From assembly GCF_030252325.1 (NCBI RefSeq), contig NZ_CP126981.1:3472001-3536000 (forward strand): a stretch of DNA of 64,000 nucleotides, in the 5' to 3' direction. Shown here one piece after another: positions 51,912 to 59,799 of the stretch. The translations under genes and the position numbers were made by a program. This DNA comes from Candidatus Mycobacterium wuenschmannii (GTDB taxonomy: Bacteria > Actinomycetota > Actinomycetes > Mycobacteriales > Mycobacteriaceae). A model generated the notes under the pieces. That model was given only the letters and a program-made list of their open reading frames with translations, did not search any database and was not told the DNA's origin. Numbering within the stretch: position 1 is the first letter of the stretch; each line of letters starts with the position of its first letter.

Positions 51912-52718
51912 GTGCCGAACCGACGTCGACGCAGGCTCTCGACAGCCACGAGCGCGTTCGCCGCTCTGGCGGTCGCGAGTCCTTTTGCTTACATCGCTGT
52001 TTGCGACCTGACCGCCAAGCCAGCACCCCAGCACCACGAGTTCGTTCGGGCCGCGTCCATGACCGACCTGCCCGGCGAGCTGATGGGCGCGCTGACCCAG
52101 GGCCTGTCCCAGTTCGGGGTCAGCCTGCCGCCGATTCCGAGCCTGACGGGTGCCACCAGTCCTGACGCGTCGTCCCTGCCGGGCTTCGCGAGCCCCGGCC
52201 TGGGCTCACCGGCTCTGACCAGCCCCGGCCTGACCTCGCCCGGTCTCACCTCGCCGGGCCTGACGTCACCTGGGTTGACCACCCCCGGCCTGACGTCACC
52301 TGGGTTGACCACTCCCGGCCTGACGACTCCGGGCCTCACGCCCGGTGCCGCCACCACCCCCGGCCTGACCACGCCCGGGTTGACCAGCCCCGGTCTGACT
52401 CCGGGGTTGACCAGCCCGAACGCCTTCGACCCGACGACGGGCGCCGGCGGCTTGGGCGCACCGGGCGAGTTGCCGATCAGCGACCCGGTCGGGCTGGACC
52501 CGGCGAGCGGTACCTACCCGATCCTGGGTGACCCGTCTCTCGGCGCCGCGCCGGCCCCGAGCGGAGGCCTGGTCAGCGACATGATGGGTGCGGCCAACCA
52601 GCTGGGCGCCGGTCAGGCGATCGACCTGCTCAAGGGCATGATCCTGCCGCAGTTGCAGAACGCGGCACACGGTGCGGCGGCCCCGGTGCCTCCGCCGCCG
52701 GCGGCGCCGATTCCCTGA
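51912..52718 (+). CDS. erp: Exported repetitive protein Erp
   Basis: A 268-aa secreted surface protein. Signal peptide MPNRRRRRLSTATSAFAALAVASPFAYIAV; conserved N-domain DLPGELMGALTQGLSQFGVSLPPIPSLTG; a central low-complexity block of PGLT(S/T) repeats at residues 94-169; conserved C-domain LPISDPVGLDPASGTYPILGDPSLG and GLVSDMMGAANQLGAGQAIDLLKGMILPQ; Pro/Ala-rich end. GTG at 51912 has GAGGAGA 5 nt upstream and matches the Erp start I remember. Erp is a virulence and cell-wall factor of unknown chemistry. The repeat number varies among species. Confidence 0.93.
   Translation: MPNRRRRRLSTATSAFAALAVASPFAYIAVCDLTAKPAPQHHEFVRAASMTDLPGELMGALTQGLSQFGVSLPPIPSLTGATSPDASSLPGFASPGLGSPALTSPGLTSPGLTSPGLTSPGLTTPGLTSPGLTTPGLTTPGLTPGAATTPGLTTPGLTSPGLTPGLTSPNAFDPTTGAGGLGAPGELPISDPVGLDPASGTYPILGDPSLGAAPAPSGGLVSDMMGAANQLGAGQAIDLLKGMILPQLQNAAHGAAAPVPPPPAAPIP
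52191..52418 (+). repeat. PGLT(S/T) coding repeats of erp
   Basis: About twelve PGLTS/PGLTT pentapeptides, the species-variable region of Erp. It includes a 30-bp tandem duplication at 52261-52290 and 52291-52320 differing at one base (ACCCCC/ACTCCC). Confidence 0.85.
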
Positions 52719-52750
52719 TCGAACGCACGGCCTCGGATTTTCCCCCGAAA

Positions 52751-52808
52751 CGGCACCGTAGAAGTGGGACCCCGGCCCAGCCGGGGCAACCCAAACTCTG
52801 CGGTGCCG
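52751..52808. terminator. Nested stem-loop downstream of erp
   Basis: Outer stem CGGCACCG (52751-52758) with CGGTGCCG (52801-52808), perfect 8 bp. It encloses an inner hairpin CCCCGGC (52770-52776), CCA loop, GCCGGGG (52780-52786), perfect 7 bp. It starts 33 nt after the erp stop, so a terminator or structured RNA end is likely. No T-run. The rest of the 239-bp gap holds only the amidase promoter. Confidence 0.65.
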
Positions 52809-52945
52809 TGCCGTGCGTGGCGAGAGTGCATGTACTGACACCGTTACCCGCGATGTACCCCGCCAGTTCAATCTCGGCGCACAGGGCTAATCACTTTGTT
52901 CACTTAAGTAGCGTGTCGAACCAATTGCACCACTAGACCCATACG

Positions 52946-52951
52946 TAACAT
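52946..52951 (+). promoter_or_regulatory. -10 box for the amidase gene
   Basis: TAACAT, 6 nt before the GTG at 52958 (leaderless type). Confidence 0.5.
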
Positions 52952-52957
52952 CGGGTC

Positions 52958-54577
52958 GTGCCGTCCCGCCGCCCAGCGCCGACGATGTTGTTCACCGCGA
53001 TCGCGGCGACCGTCGTCCTCTTGCCGTTGGCGGTCGGTTCGACGGGCGACCGCGACGACCATCCCGCGAGCGTCGCGGACACTCACCTCGCGCAGCAGCC
53101 GCTGGTAGGGCTCGGCGGCGGCGTCACCGTCCGCGAAATCAGCCAGGCCACAACGTTTTCGATGGTCGCGCTCACCGGCGGCGACCTGACCGGGACGTCG
53201 GCCCGGGTGCGCGCCCGCCGCGCCGACGGCTCGTGGGGCAAGTGGTACGCGACCGAGACGCTGCCCGCCCGCGGCGACGGCCCGGCGGCCCGGCCGCGGG
53301 GCACCGACCCGGTGTTCGTCGGGGCCACCACCACGGTGCAGATCGCGGTCAGCCGCCCAGCGGGCGCGCCGACGACGTCGGCGCCGAAGACCGCGCCGGC
53401 CCCCGATCTCGGCTACATTCCGGCGACCTCGGAACAGCCACTGGCGCAGAACATTTCGGCCATCCTGATATCACCGCCGCAGGCACCCGCCGATACGCAG
53501 TGGAACCCGCCGACGGCGATCATCGCGCCCGGCCAGGCACCGGCGATCATCGCCCGCCCGCAGTGGGGCGCGGACCCCGCGGTGCATTGCGGCAACCGGC
53601 CGTTCGACCAGCCCATCCGCGCCGCGGTGGTGCATCACACCGCCGAGAGCAACGACTACCAGCCCCAGGACTCGGCGGCGATCGTGCAGTCGATCTGGGC
53701 GTATCACACCCAGATCCTGGGCTGGTGCGACATCGCCTACAACGCGCTGGTGGACAAGTACGGCCAGGTCTTCGAGGGCCGGGCCGGCGCGCTGCTCGGG
53801 CCGGTGCAGGGCGACCACACCGGCGGGTTCAACCGGGAGGCGTGGGGGGTGGCGATGATCGGCAACTTCGACGACATCGCACCCACGCCGATCCAGCTGC
53901 ACACCACCGGTCGGCTGATCGGCTGGCGGCTCGGCATGGACCACGTCGACCCGCGGGGCACGGTCCCGTTGGCGTCGGAAGGCGGCGAGAACACCAACTT
54001 CCCCTTCGCCGCCGTCGCGACCCTGCCGACCGTCTTCGCCCACCGCGACGTCGGGGCCACCGACTGCCCGGGCAACGTCGCCTACGGGCTGCTCGACGAG
54101 ATCCGCGACACCGCAGCGCATTTCAGCGGCCCGCCGCGGCCCGAGGACCTCGCGCTGGCGCTGCAGGGCGGTGCCATCTTCGACCGCTGGCAGGCCATCG
54201 GCGGCGCTAGCAGCATGCTGGGCGCACCGACGTCACCCGAAGCGACGGGCAATGGCGAGTCCCGCTACGTCACCTTCGAGCGCGGCGCGATGTACTGGTC
54301 GCCAGAGACCGGCCCGCAGTCCGTCACCGGCGCCATCTACGACGCGTGGGCTTCGCTCGGCTACGAGCGCGGCGCCCTGGGACTGCCCACAAGCTCGGAA
54401 ATCCAAGAGCCGCAATGGGTCAAGCAGAACTTCCAGCACGGCACGCTGAACTTCAACCGGGTCAGCGGGCGCGTCACCCGCGTGGCCGACGGCGTGGTCG
54501 AGGAGCTTCCGCCCCCGACCGCCAGTGGACCGCCCGTGCAGGTGGAGCGGTTCTCGCCGGTGGGTCCGGCCGTCTAG
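52958..54577 (+). CDS. Exported N-acetylmuramoyl-L-alanine amidase with LGFP repeats
   Basis: A 539-aa secreted peptidoglycan hydrolase, homologue of Rv3811. Signal/anchor helix about 8-28. A PGRP/Ami_2 zinc amidase domain (about 195-390) starts RPQWGADPAVHC; zinc ligands are probably His226/His227 in VVHHTAES, His362 in HRDVGATDCPG and Cys370. Two C-terminal LGFP wall-anchoring repeats follow (GAIFDRWQAIGGASSMLGAPTS and GAIYDAWASLGYERGALGLPTS). The leaderless GTG start is supported by TAACAT. In M. tuberculosis PE_PGRS62 (Rv3812) follows; here the HAD gene follows directly on the other strand. Confidence 0.9.
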   Translation: MPSRRPAPTMLFTAIAATVVLLPLAVGSTGDRDDHPASVADTHLAQQPLVGLGGGVTVREISQATTFSMVALTGGDLTGTSARVRARRADGSWGKWYATETLPARGDGPAARPRGTDPVFVGATTTVQIAVSRPAGAPTTSAPKTAPAPDLGYIPATSEQPLAQNISAILISPPQAPADTQWNPPTAIIAPGQAPAIIARPQWGADPAVHCGNRPFDQPIRAAVVHHTAESNDYQPQDSAAIVQSIWAYHTQILGWCDIAYNALVDKYGQVFEGRAGALLGPVQGDHTGGFNREAWGVAMIGNFDDIAPTPIQLHTTGRLIGWRLGMDHVDPRGTVPLASEGGENTNFPFAAVATLPTVFAHRDVGATDCPGNVAYGLLDEIRDTAAHFSGPPRPEDLALALQGGAIFDRWQAIGGASSMLGAPTSPEATGNGESRYVTFERGAMYWSPETGPQSVTGAIYDAWASLGYERGALGLPTSSEIQEPQWVKQNFQHGTLNFNRVSGRVTRVADGVVEELPPPTASGPPVQVERFSPVGPAV

Positions 54578-54630
54578 TTGGGGACCAGCGACACGGTCAG
54601 ATGCGCCGTGGCGTTACGCCGTCCGGCGGC

Positions 54631-55446
54631 TTACAGCCACCAGCGCTCGAGCACCCGGGCCACCCCGTCGTCGGCGTTGGTCGTGGTGACCTCGTCGGCT
54701 GCGGCCAGCGCGTCCGGGTGGGCGTTACCCATCGCCACCCCGAGGCCCGCACGCAGCAGCATCGGCACGTCGTTGGGCATGTCGCCGAACGTGACCCAGT
54801 CGGCCTCTGGAATGCCGAGCGGTCCAGCGATTTCCGCGATGCCGTTGGCCTTGTTGACCCCGAGCGGCACGATCTCGATCAGCCCGTTATTGGTCGAGTA
54901 GGTGATGTCGCCCTGCACCCCGACATGGGCGAGCAGCGCGGCGGCCATGTCCGCGCTGCGCGCGCCGGCCTTGCGTACCAGCAGCTTGATCGCGGGCGCG
55001 CTGAGCAGGTCCTCGATCGACACCTCGGTGTTGTCGGGGTTGAGCCACGCATGCTCGTAGCCCGGGGAGCTGACGAACTGTGGGGTTGCCGCGTCGTGGG
55101 CGCTCTCTCCCACCCGTTCGACCGCCAATCCGGCGCCGGGAATGACCCGGGTGGCGATCTCGGCCAGCTCGCACAAAGCCACGACGGGCAGCGTCTTGGC
55201 GGACAGCACCCGGTCGGTCTCCGGGTCGTAGATCACCCCGCCGTTGGCGCACACCGCGATGGGCGCGAATCCGAGCCCGTCGACGACCGGTGGAATCCAC
55301 CGCGGCGGGCGACCGGTGGCCAGGACGAACAGCACGTTGGCGTCAACGGCGGCACGCACGGCATCCCGGGTGCGGGGGGTGACCTCTTCGTGCTCGTTGA
55401 TCAGGGTGCCGTCGACATCGCTTGCAACCAGAGCGGGCAGGGTCAA
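54631..55446 (-). CDS. HAD-superfamily phosphatase, Cof/IIB type (Rv3813c-like)
   Basis: A 271-aa haloacid-dehalogenase-like hydrolase. Motif I DVDGT (Asp10, Asp12), motif II in LATGRPP, motif IV GDMPNDVPML (metal-binding Asp pair); a C2B cap domain lies between. Probably dephosphorylates a sugar phosphate. The start is a TTG at 55446 that overlaps the stop of the upstream acyltransferase (TTGA), so they are coupled. Convergent with the amidase gene. Confidence 0.88.
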   Translation of the reverse strand: MTLPALVASDVDGTLINEHEEVTPRTRDAVRAAVDANVLFVLATGRPPRWIPPVVDGLGFAPIAVCANGGVIYDPETDRVLSAKTLPVVALCELAEIATRVIPGAGLAVERVGESAHDAATPQFVSSPGYEHAWLNPDNTEVSIEDLLSAPAIKLLVRKAGARSADMAAALLAHVGVQGDITYSTNNGLIEIVPLGVNKANGIAEIAGPLGIPEADWVTFGDMPNDVPMLLRAGLGVAMGNAHPDALAAADEVTTTNADDGVARVLERWWL

Positions 55447-56228
55447 TGCGAACCGCTCTGACCCTGGCCCGGGCGGGTGACGCCGTCGGTGCCGAACTTC
55501 TCCATGCGGCCCTTGAGTTCGCTGAGGCGGATCTTCTGCGAATCCTCCCGCGTCGGCGCGGTGCCGCCGAGGCGACGCGGCACCCAGAACTCGCCCTCGG
55601 GGTGCGGATACTCCTCCTGCACCTGGTACAGCAACTCGTTCATCGCCCGGCGTAGCGTCACGTTGAGTTCGTCCGCCGTCCCGTGCGGCGGCAACGGTTG
55701 ACCGACTGCGACGGTGATCGGAATCTTGTTACGGAACAACTTCTTTTCGTGGTCCTTGGGCCAGATCCGGTGCGCGCCCCAGACGATGACCGGGATGATC
55801 GGCACCTGCGCGGCCAGCGCCATCCGGGCCGCCCCGGTCTTGAATTCGCGAAGCTCGAAGCTACGGCTGATGGTGGCCTCGGGGTGCATGCCGATCAGCT
55901 CACCCTCGCGCAACCGCTCGACCGCGGTGTCGAACGCGTCGTGGCCGTCGCGGCGGTCCACCGGGATCAGCCGGGCGTGCTTGATGACGTAGTTGACCGC
56001 TTTCACGTCGGCCATCTCGGCCTTGATCATGAAGTACATCCGGCGCTTGCGCTCGCGGGCCGCGAACAGCGGCGGCAGCCAGTCGAGGTAACTGGTGTGG
56101 TTCTGGGCGAGCAATGCTCCGCCGCGCTCGGGGATGTTCTCCAACCCGCGGAAGGTGAACTTCGTCCCGTTCATCGCGACAACCGGCGGTACGACCCACT
56201 CTCCGAACCGGTAGAACGGCTCTGGCAT
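55443..56228 (-). CDS. 1-acylglycerol-3-phosphate acyltransferase-family protein (Rv3814c-like)
   Basis: A 261-aa PlsC-type acyltransferase: HX4D motif NHTSYLD (His44, Asp49), PEATISRSFELREFK (glycerophosphate-binding region) and VPIIPVIVWGAHRIW. ATG at 56228 has AAGGAG 8 nt upstream, so the upstream frame extension is ignored. Third of three tandem paralogues; it has the PHPEGEFWVPRRLGG signature shared by all three. Probably acylates a lysophospholipid or sugar lipid; the substrate is unknown. Confidence 0.88.
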   Translation of the reverse strand: MPEPFYRFGEWVVPPVVAMNGTKFTFRGLENIPERGGALLAQNHTSYLDWLPPLFAARERKRRMYFMIKAEMADVKAVNYVIKHARLIPVDRRDGHDAFDTAVERLREGELIGMHPEATISRSFELREFKTGAARMALAAQVPIIPVIVWGAHRIWPKDHEKKLFRNKIPITVAVGQPLPPHGTADELNVTLRRAMNELLYQVQEEYPHPEGEFWVPRRLGGTAPTREDSQKIRLSELKGRMEKFGTDGVTRPGQGQSGSH

Positions 56229-56265
56229 GGCGGTCGCTCCTTCTATCCCTTTGCTGTCAGCCGCG

Positions 56266-57015
56266 TCAGGGGCTGCGCTCCGCCCGCTTGCGTGCGCGCT
56301 CGGCTTTTTCAGTGTCCTCAATAATTTTTGCCTCCGCTACCGTAGGTGCGCCGCCGCCGAGTCGCTGCGGAACCCAGAAAGCGCCTTCGGGGTGCGGATA
56401 ATCCTCTTGAACGCGATGTAGCAGTGACGTCATTCCCTCGCGTAGCGCGGCGTCGAGTTGCTCGACGTCACCCGACGGCGGTAGCGGCGGCCCGGCCGCG
56501 ACGGTCACCGGGATCTTGCGGCGACCGATGTCGCGGGGATGGTCCTTGGTCCAGATCCGCTGGGCGCCCCAGACGATCAGCGGGACTATCGGTACCTGGG
56601 CCTCCAGCGCCATCCTGGCCGCGCCGTTCTTGAACTCCTTGAGCTCGAAGCTGCGGCTGATGGTCGCCTCCGGCATCACGCCGACGATGTCGCCGTCCCG
56701 CAGTCGCCGCACGGCTTCGGCGTAGGAGTTCGATCCGGCGCCCCGATCCACCGGGATGTGCTTGCAGTGCTTGATCAGGAAGTTGACGAACTTCACCTGC
56801 TGCAACTCGGCTTTGAGCATGTAGCGGGCATGCCGCCCCCGGACCACCGCGGCCAGACCGGCGGGCACCCAGTCGACGTAACTGGTGTGGTTGATCGCGA
56901 GGACCGCGCCGCCGACGCGCGGAATGTGTTCCAGGCCTTGGTAGGTGATCTTGGTGCCGGTGGCCGCGACAAGGGCCTTGGCTGTGACGGCAACCGCGCT
57001 GTAAACCGGCTCCAT
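56266..57015 (-). CDS. 1-acylglycerol-3-phosphate acyltransferase-family protein (Rv3815c-like)
   Basis: A 249-aa PlsC paralogue: start MEPVYSAVAVTAKALVAATG, HX4D as NHTSYVD, PEATISRSFELKEFK, VPIVPLIVWGAQRIWTKDHPRD, and the tail signature PHPEGAFWVPQRLGGGAPT. It begins 5 nt after the upstream paralogue and ends 37 nt before the next. No obvious difference in active-site residues, so the three copies may differ in acyl or acceptor choice. Confidence 0.88.
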   Translation of the reverse strand: MEPVYSAVAVTAKALVAATGTKITYQGLEHIPRVGGAVLAINHTSYVDWVPAGLAAVVRGRHARYMLKAELQQVKFVNFLIKHCKHIPVDRGAGSNSYAEAVRRLRDGDIVGVMPEATISRSFELKEFKNGAARMALEAQVPIVPLIVWGAQRIWTKDHPRDIGRRKIPVTVAAGPPLPPSGDVEQLDAALREGMTSLLHRVQEDYPHPEGAFWVPQRLGGGAPTVAEAKIIEDTEKAERARKRAERSP

Positions 57016-57020
57016 CGCGG

Positions 57021-57788
57021 TTACTCGGAGTGATCCGCCTTGCGGGCGGCCCTCGCTGCTGCGCGCTGGCTGGCTTCCTCGGCGTCCAGTTGGGCGGCCT
57101 CCGCCAGGGTGGGCGCGCCACCGCCGAGCCGGTGAGGCACCCACCATTCGCCGGCCGGATGAGCCGGGTACAGGTCCTGCGCCTGCTGCAACAGATGCTC
57201 CATGCGGGAGTGCAACAGCGCCGTCAGCTCCGGCGCCGGCAACGTCGGCTGGATCGGCTCGCCGACCAGCATCACGATGGGCACCTTGGGCCGGAACATG
57301 TTCTTCGGGTGGTCCTTGGTCCAGATCCGCTGGGCGCCCCAGACGATGTGCGGAATGATCGGCACGCCCGCCTCGATCGCCATGCGGGCTGCGCCGGACT
57401 TGAATTCCTTGATCTCGAAGCTGCGGCTGATCGTTGCCTCGGGGTAGACGGCGACGAGCTCGCCGGCTTTGAGCCGGTCGACGGCGGCCTCGTAAGACGC
57501 GGCGCCGCTGGCCCGGTCCACCGGGATGTGCCGGCAGCCCCGCATGATCGGCCCGGTGATCTTGTTGTCGAAGACTTCCTGCTTCGCCATGAACCGGACC
57601 TTGCGCTTGCGGTGCTGCTTGAAGGCGGGCAGCCCGGCCAGGGTGAAGTCGAAGTAGCTGGTGTGGTTGATGGCGATGACCGCGCCGCCCTCAGGAATGT
57701 TCTCCTGACCGACGACGGTGAACTTCAGCCCCTGCACCCGCCACGTCAGACGCACCAGCGCGATCACTGTCCCGTATACCGGTTCCAC
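57021..57788 (-). CDS. 1-acylglycerol-3-phosphate acyltransferase-family protein (Rv3816c-like)
   Basis: A 255-aa PlsC paralogue: HX4D as NHTSYFD, PEATISRSFEIKEFKS, VPIIPHIVWGAQRIWTKDHPKN, and PAHPAGEWWVPHRLGGGAPT. The GTG start at 57788 (MEPVYGTVIALVRL) follows TAGGCT by 8 nt (leaderless type), making it the likely first gene of the operon of three acyltransferases plus HAD. It is divergent from the MBL-Rieske gene. Confidence 0.88.
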   Translation of the reverse strand: MEPVYGTVIALVRLTWRVQGLKFTVVGQENIPEGGAVIAINHTSYFDFTLAGLPAFKQHRKRKVRFMAKQEVFDNKITGPIMRGCRHIPVDRASGAASYEAAVDRLKAGELVAVYPEATISRSFEIKEFKSGAARMAIEAGVPIIPHIVWGAQRIWTKDHPKNMFRPKVPIVMLVGEPIQPTLPAPELTALLHSRMEHLLQQAQDLYPAHPAGEWWVPHRLGGGAPTLAEAAQLDAEEASQRAAARAARKADHSE

Positions 57789-57796
57789 GGTGCTCA

Positions 57797-57802
57797 AGCC
57801 TA
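57797..57802 (-). promoter_or_regulatory. -10 box for the acyltransferase operon
   Basis: TAGGCT on the minus strand, 8 nt before the GTG at 57788. Confidence 0.5.
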
Positions 57803-57893
57803 GTGTTCGCGCCTCCTCGCCTCTAGCGGGTCGGTTGATTCCTGGCCGCCCGCTAAACTCGGGGCGGTAGAGGATCGCAACCAAAGGGTGTCA

Positions 57894-59444
57894 GTGCAGG
57901 TCACAAGCGTCGGTCACGCCGGCTTTCGGATCGATACGCCGGCCGGCAGCATTCTCTGCGATCCCTGGGTCAACCCGGCGTACTTCGCCTCATGGTTCCC
58001 GTTCCCGGACAACAGCGGCCTGGACTGGGACGCCCTCGGCGACTGCGATTATCTGTACGTCTCGCACCTGCACAAGGACCACTTCGACGCGAGGCTGCTC
58101 ACCGAGCACGTCAACAAAGACGCCGTGGTGCTGCTGCCGGACTATCCCGTGCCGGACCTGAAGAACGCGCTGCAGCTGCTCGGGTTTCATCGGTTCTTCG
58201 AAACCACCGACTCGGTGAAGCACCGGCTCAGCGGCCCCAAGGGCGAGCTGGACATCATGATCATCGCGCTGCGGGCGCCCGCCGACGGCCCGATCGGCGA
58301 CTCCGGGCTGGTGGTCAGCGACGGGGCCACCACGGCGTTCAACATGAACGACGCCCGCCCGGTCGACTTGGACGTGCTGGCCTCGGAATTCGGCCACATC
58401 GACGTGCACATGCTGCAGTACTCCGGGGCGATCTGGTACCCGATGGTCTACGACATGCCGGCGCGGGCCAAGGAGACATTCGGCATCCAGAAACGGCAGC
58501 GCCAGATGGACCGCTCGCGCCAGTACATCGCGCAGGTCGGCGCGACGTGGGTGATCCCGTCGGCCGGCCCGCCGTGCTTCCTGGATCCCGAGTTGCGTGA
58601 CCTCAACGACGACCACGGCGATCCGGCCAACATCTTCCCCGATCAGGCCGTGTTCCTCGACCAGTTGCGCCGCAACGGTCACGACCACGGCCTGCTGATG
58701 ATGCCCGGGTCGTCGGCGAATTTTATTGGTTCACAACTGGATTCGCTCCAGCATCCGCTACCGGACGGCCAGGTCGAGGCGATTTTCACCACCGGCAAGG
58801 CGGACTACATCGCCGACTACGCCGCCCGGATGGAACCGGTGCTGGCCGCCGAGAAGGCGCAGTGGGCGCCCGCCTCCGGCGATCCGATGCTCGAGGCTCT
58901 GCGCGCGAAGTTCGAACCGATCATGCTGGCCGCCGACGAGATCTGCGACGGCATCGGCTATCCGGTCGAACTGGTGATGGGCGCCGAACGGGTCGCGTTG
59001 GACTTCCCGAAACGCACTGTGCGCGAGCCGATTCCCGACGAAAAGTTCCGTTATGGGTTCGCCATCCCGGCGGAGCTGGTGCGGACGGTGCTGCGCGACG
59101 ACGAGCCGGACTGGGTCAACACCATCTTCCTGTCCACCCGGTTCCGGGCCTGGCGGGTCGGCGGCTACAACGAATACCTCTACACGTTCTTCAAGTGCCT
59201 CACCCCCGAGCGGATCGCCTACGCCGACGGCTGGTTCGCCGAGACCCACGACGATTCCGCGTCGATCACCATGGACGGCTGGGAGATTCAGCGGCGCTGC
59301 CCGCACCTGAAGGCGGACCTGTCGAAGTTCGGCATCATCGAGGGCAGCACGCTGACCTGCAACCTGCACGGCTGGCAGTGGAACCTGGAGAACGGGCGCT
59401 GCCTCACGGCGCGCGGCCATCAACTGCGGAGCGCACGCCAATGA
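57894..59444 (+). CDS. Metallo-beta-lactamase-fold protein with C-terminal Rieske domain (Rv3818-like)
   Basis: A 516-aa fusion. The N-terminal MBL fold (about 1-260) has the metal motif SHLHKDH (57-63) and resembles the UlaG/NAPE-PLD type (VGHAGFRIDTPAGSILCDPWVNP). A middle helical region leads to a Rieske [2Fe-2S] site with ligands Cys469, His471, Cys489 and His492 (RRCPH...CNLHGW). Such fusions act as hydroxylase/oxidase-like proteins; CMP-Neu5Ac hydroxylase is the best-known relative with this architecture. GTG at 57894 (MQVTSVGHAGF) is preferred over the GTG at 57888 by comparison with Rv3818 and its AAAGG spacing. Overlaps the next gene by ATGA. Confidence 0.88.
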   Translation: MQVTSVGHAGFRIDTPAGSILCDPWVNPAYFASWFPFPDNSGLDWDALGDCDYLYVSHLHKDHFDARLLTEHVNKDAVVLLPDYPVPDLKNALQLLGFHRFFETTDSVKHRLSGPKGELDIMIIALRAPADGPIGDSGLVVSDGATTAFNMNDARPVDLDVLASEFGHIDVHMLQYSGAIWYPMVYDMPARAKETFGIQKRQRQMDRSRQYIAQVGATWVIPSAGPPCFLDPELRDLNDDHGDPANIFPDQAVFLDQLRRNGHDHGLLMMPGSSANFIGSQLDSLQHPLPDGQVEAIFTTGKADYIADYAARMEPVLAAEKAQWAPASGDPMLEALRAKFEPIMLAADEICDGIGYPVELVMGAERVALDFPKRTVREPIPDEKFRYGFAIPAELVRTVLRDDEPDWVNTIFLSTRFRAWRVGGYNEYLYTFFKCLTPERIAYADGWFAETHDDSASITMDGWEIQRRCPHLKADLSKFGIIEGSTLTCNLHGWQWNLENGRCLTARGHQLRSARQ

Positions 59445-59794
59445 GCCCGGACTCCTACGACTCATACGATGACGGCCTCGTTCAGCTGGACCGCGAGGCG
59501 ATCACCCTGCGGCGCTACCACTTTCCGTCCGGCACGTCGAAGATCATTGCGCTGCAGCATGTTCGTGGCTACAGGCGCGAGTCGCTCGGCCTGGTCCTGC
59601 ACCGGTTCCGCATCTGGGGGAGTTCGGACCTGCGCCGCTGGCTGCCGCTGGACATCGGTCGGCCGTTCCGGTCGACGCTGATCACGCTGGACGTGCCGGG
59701 CACCCGGCCCAGCCCGGCGTTCACGCCGACCGACGCAGATGCGTTCACCACGCTGCTCGACCGCCTACTCGACGACCGCGGCCAGCGGCTGTAA
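59441..59794 (+). CDS. Conserved hypothetical protein (Rv3819-like, 117 aa)
   Basis: A 117-aa soluble protein starting MSPDSYDSYDDGLVQLDREAITLRRYHFPSGTSKII, with a WLPLDIGRPFRSTLITLD segment, patterned as a small beta-rich PH-like domain. Its ATG overlaps the stop of the MBL-Rieske gene, so the two are probably coupled and functionally linked. It ends 5 nt before the convergent FAD oxidoreductase stop. Function unknown. Confidence 0.8.
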   Translation: MSPDSYDSYDDGLVQLDREAITLRRYHFPSGTSKIIALQHVRGYRRESLGLVLHRFRIWGSSDLRRWLPLDIGRPFRSTLITLDVPGTRPSPAFTPTDADAFTTLLDRLLDDRGQRL

Positions 59795-59799
59795 CGGCG

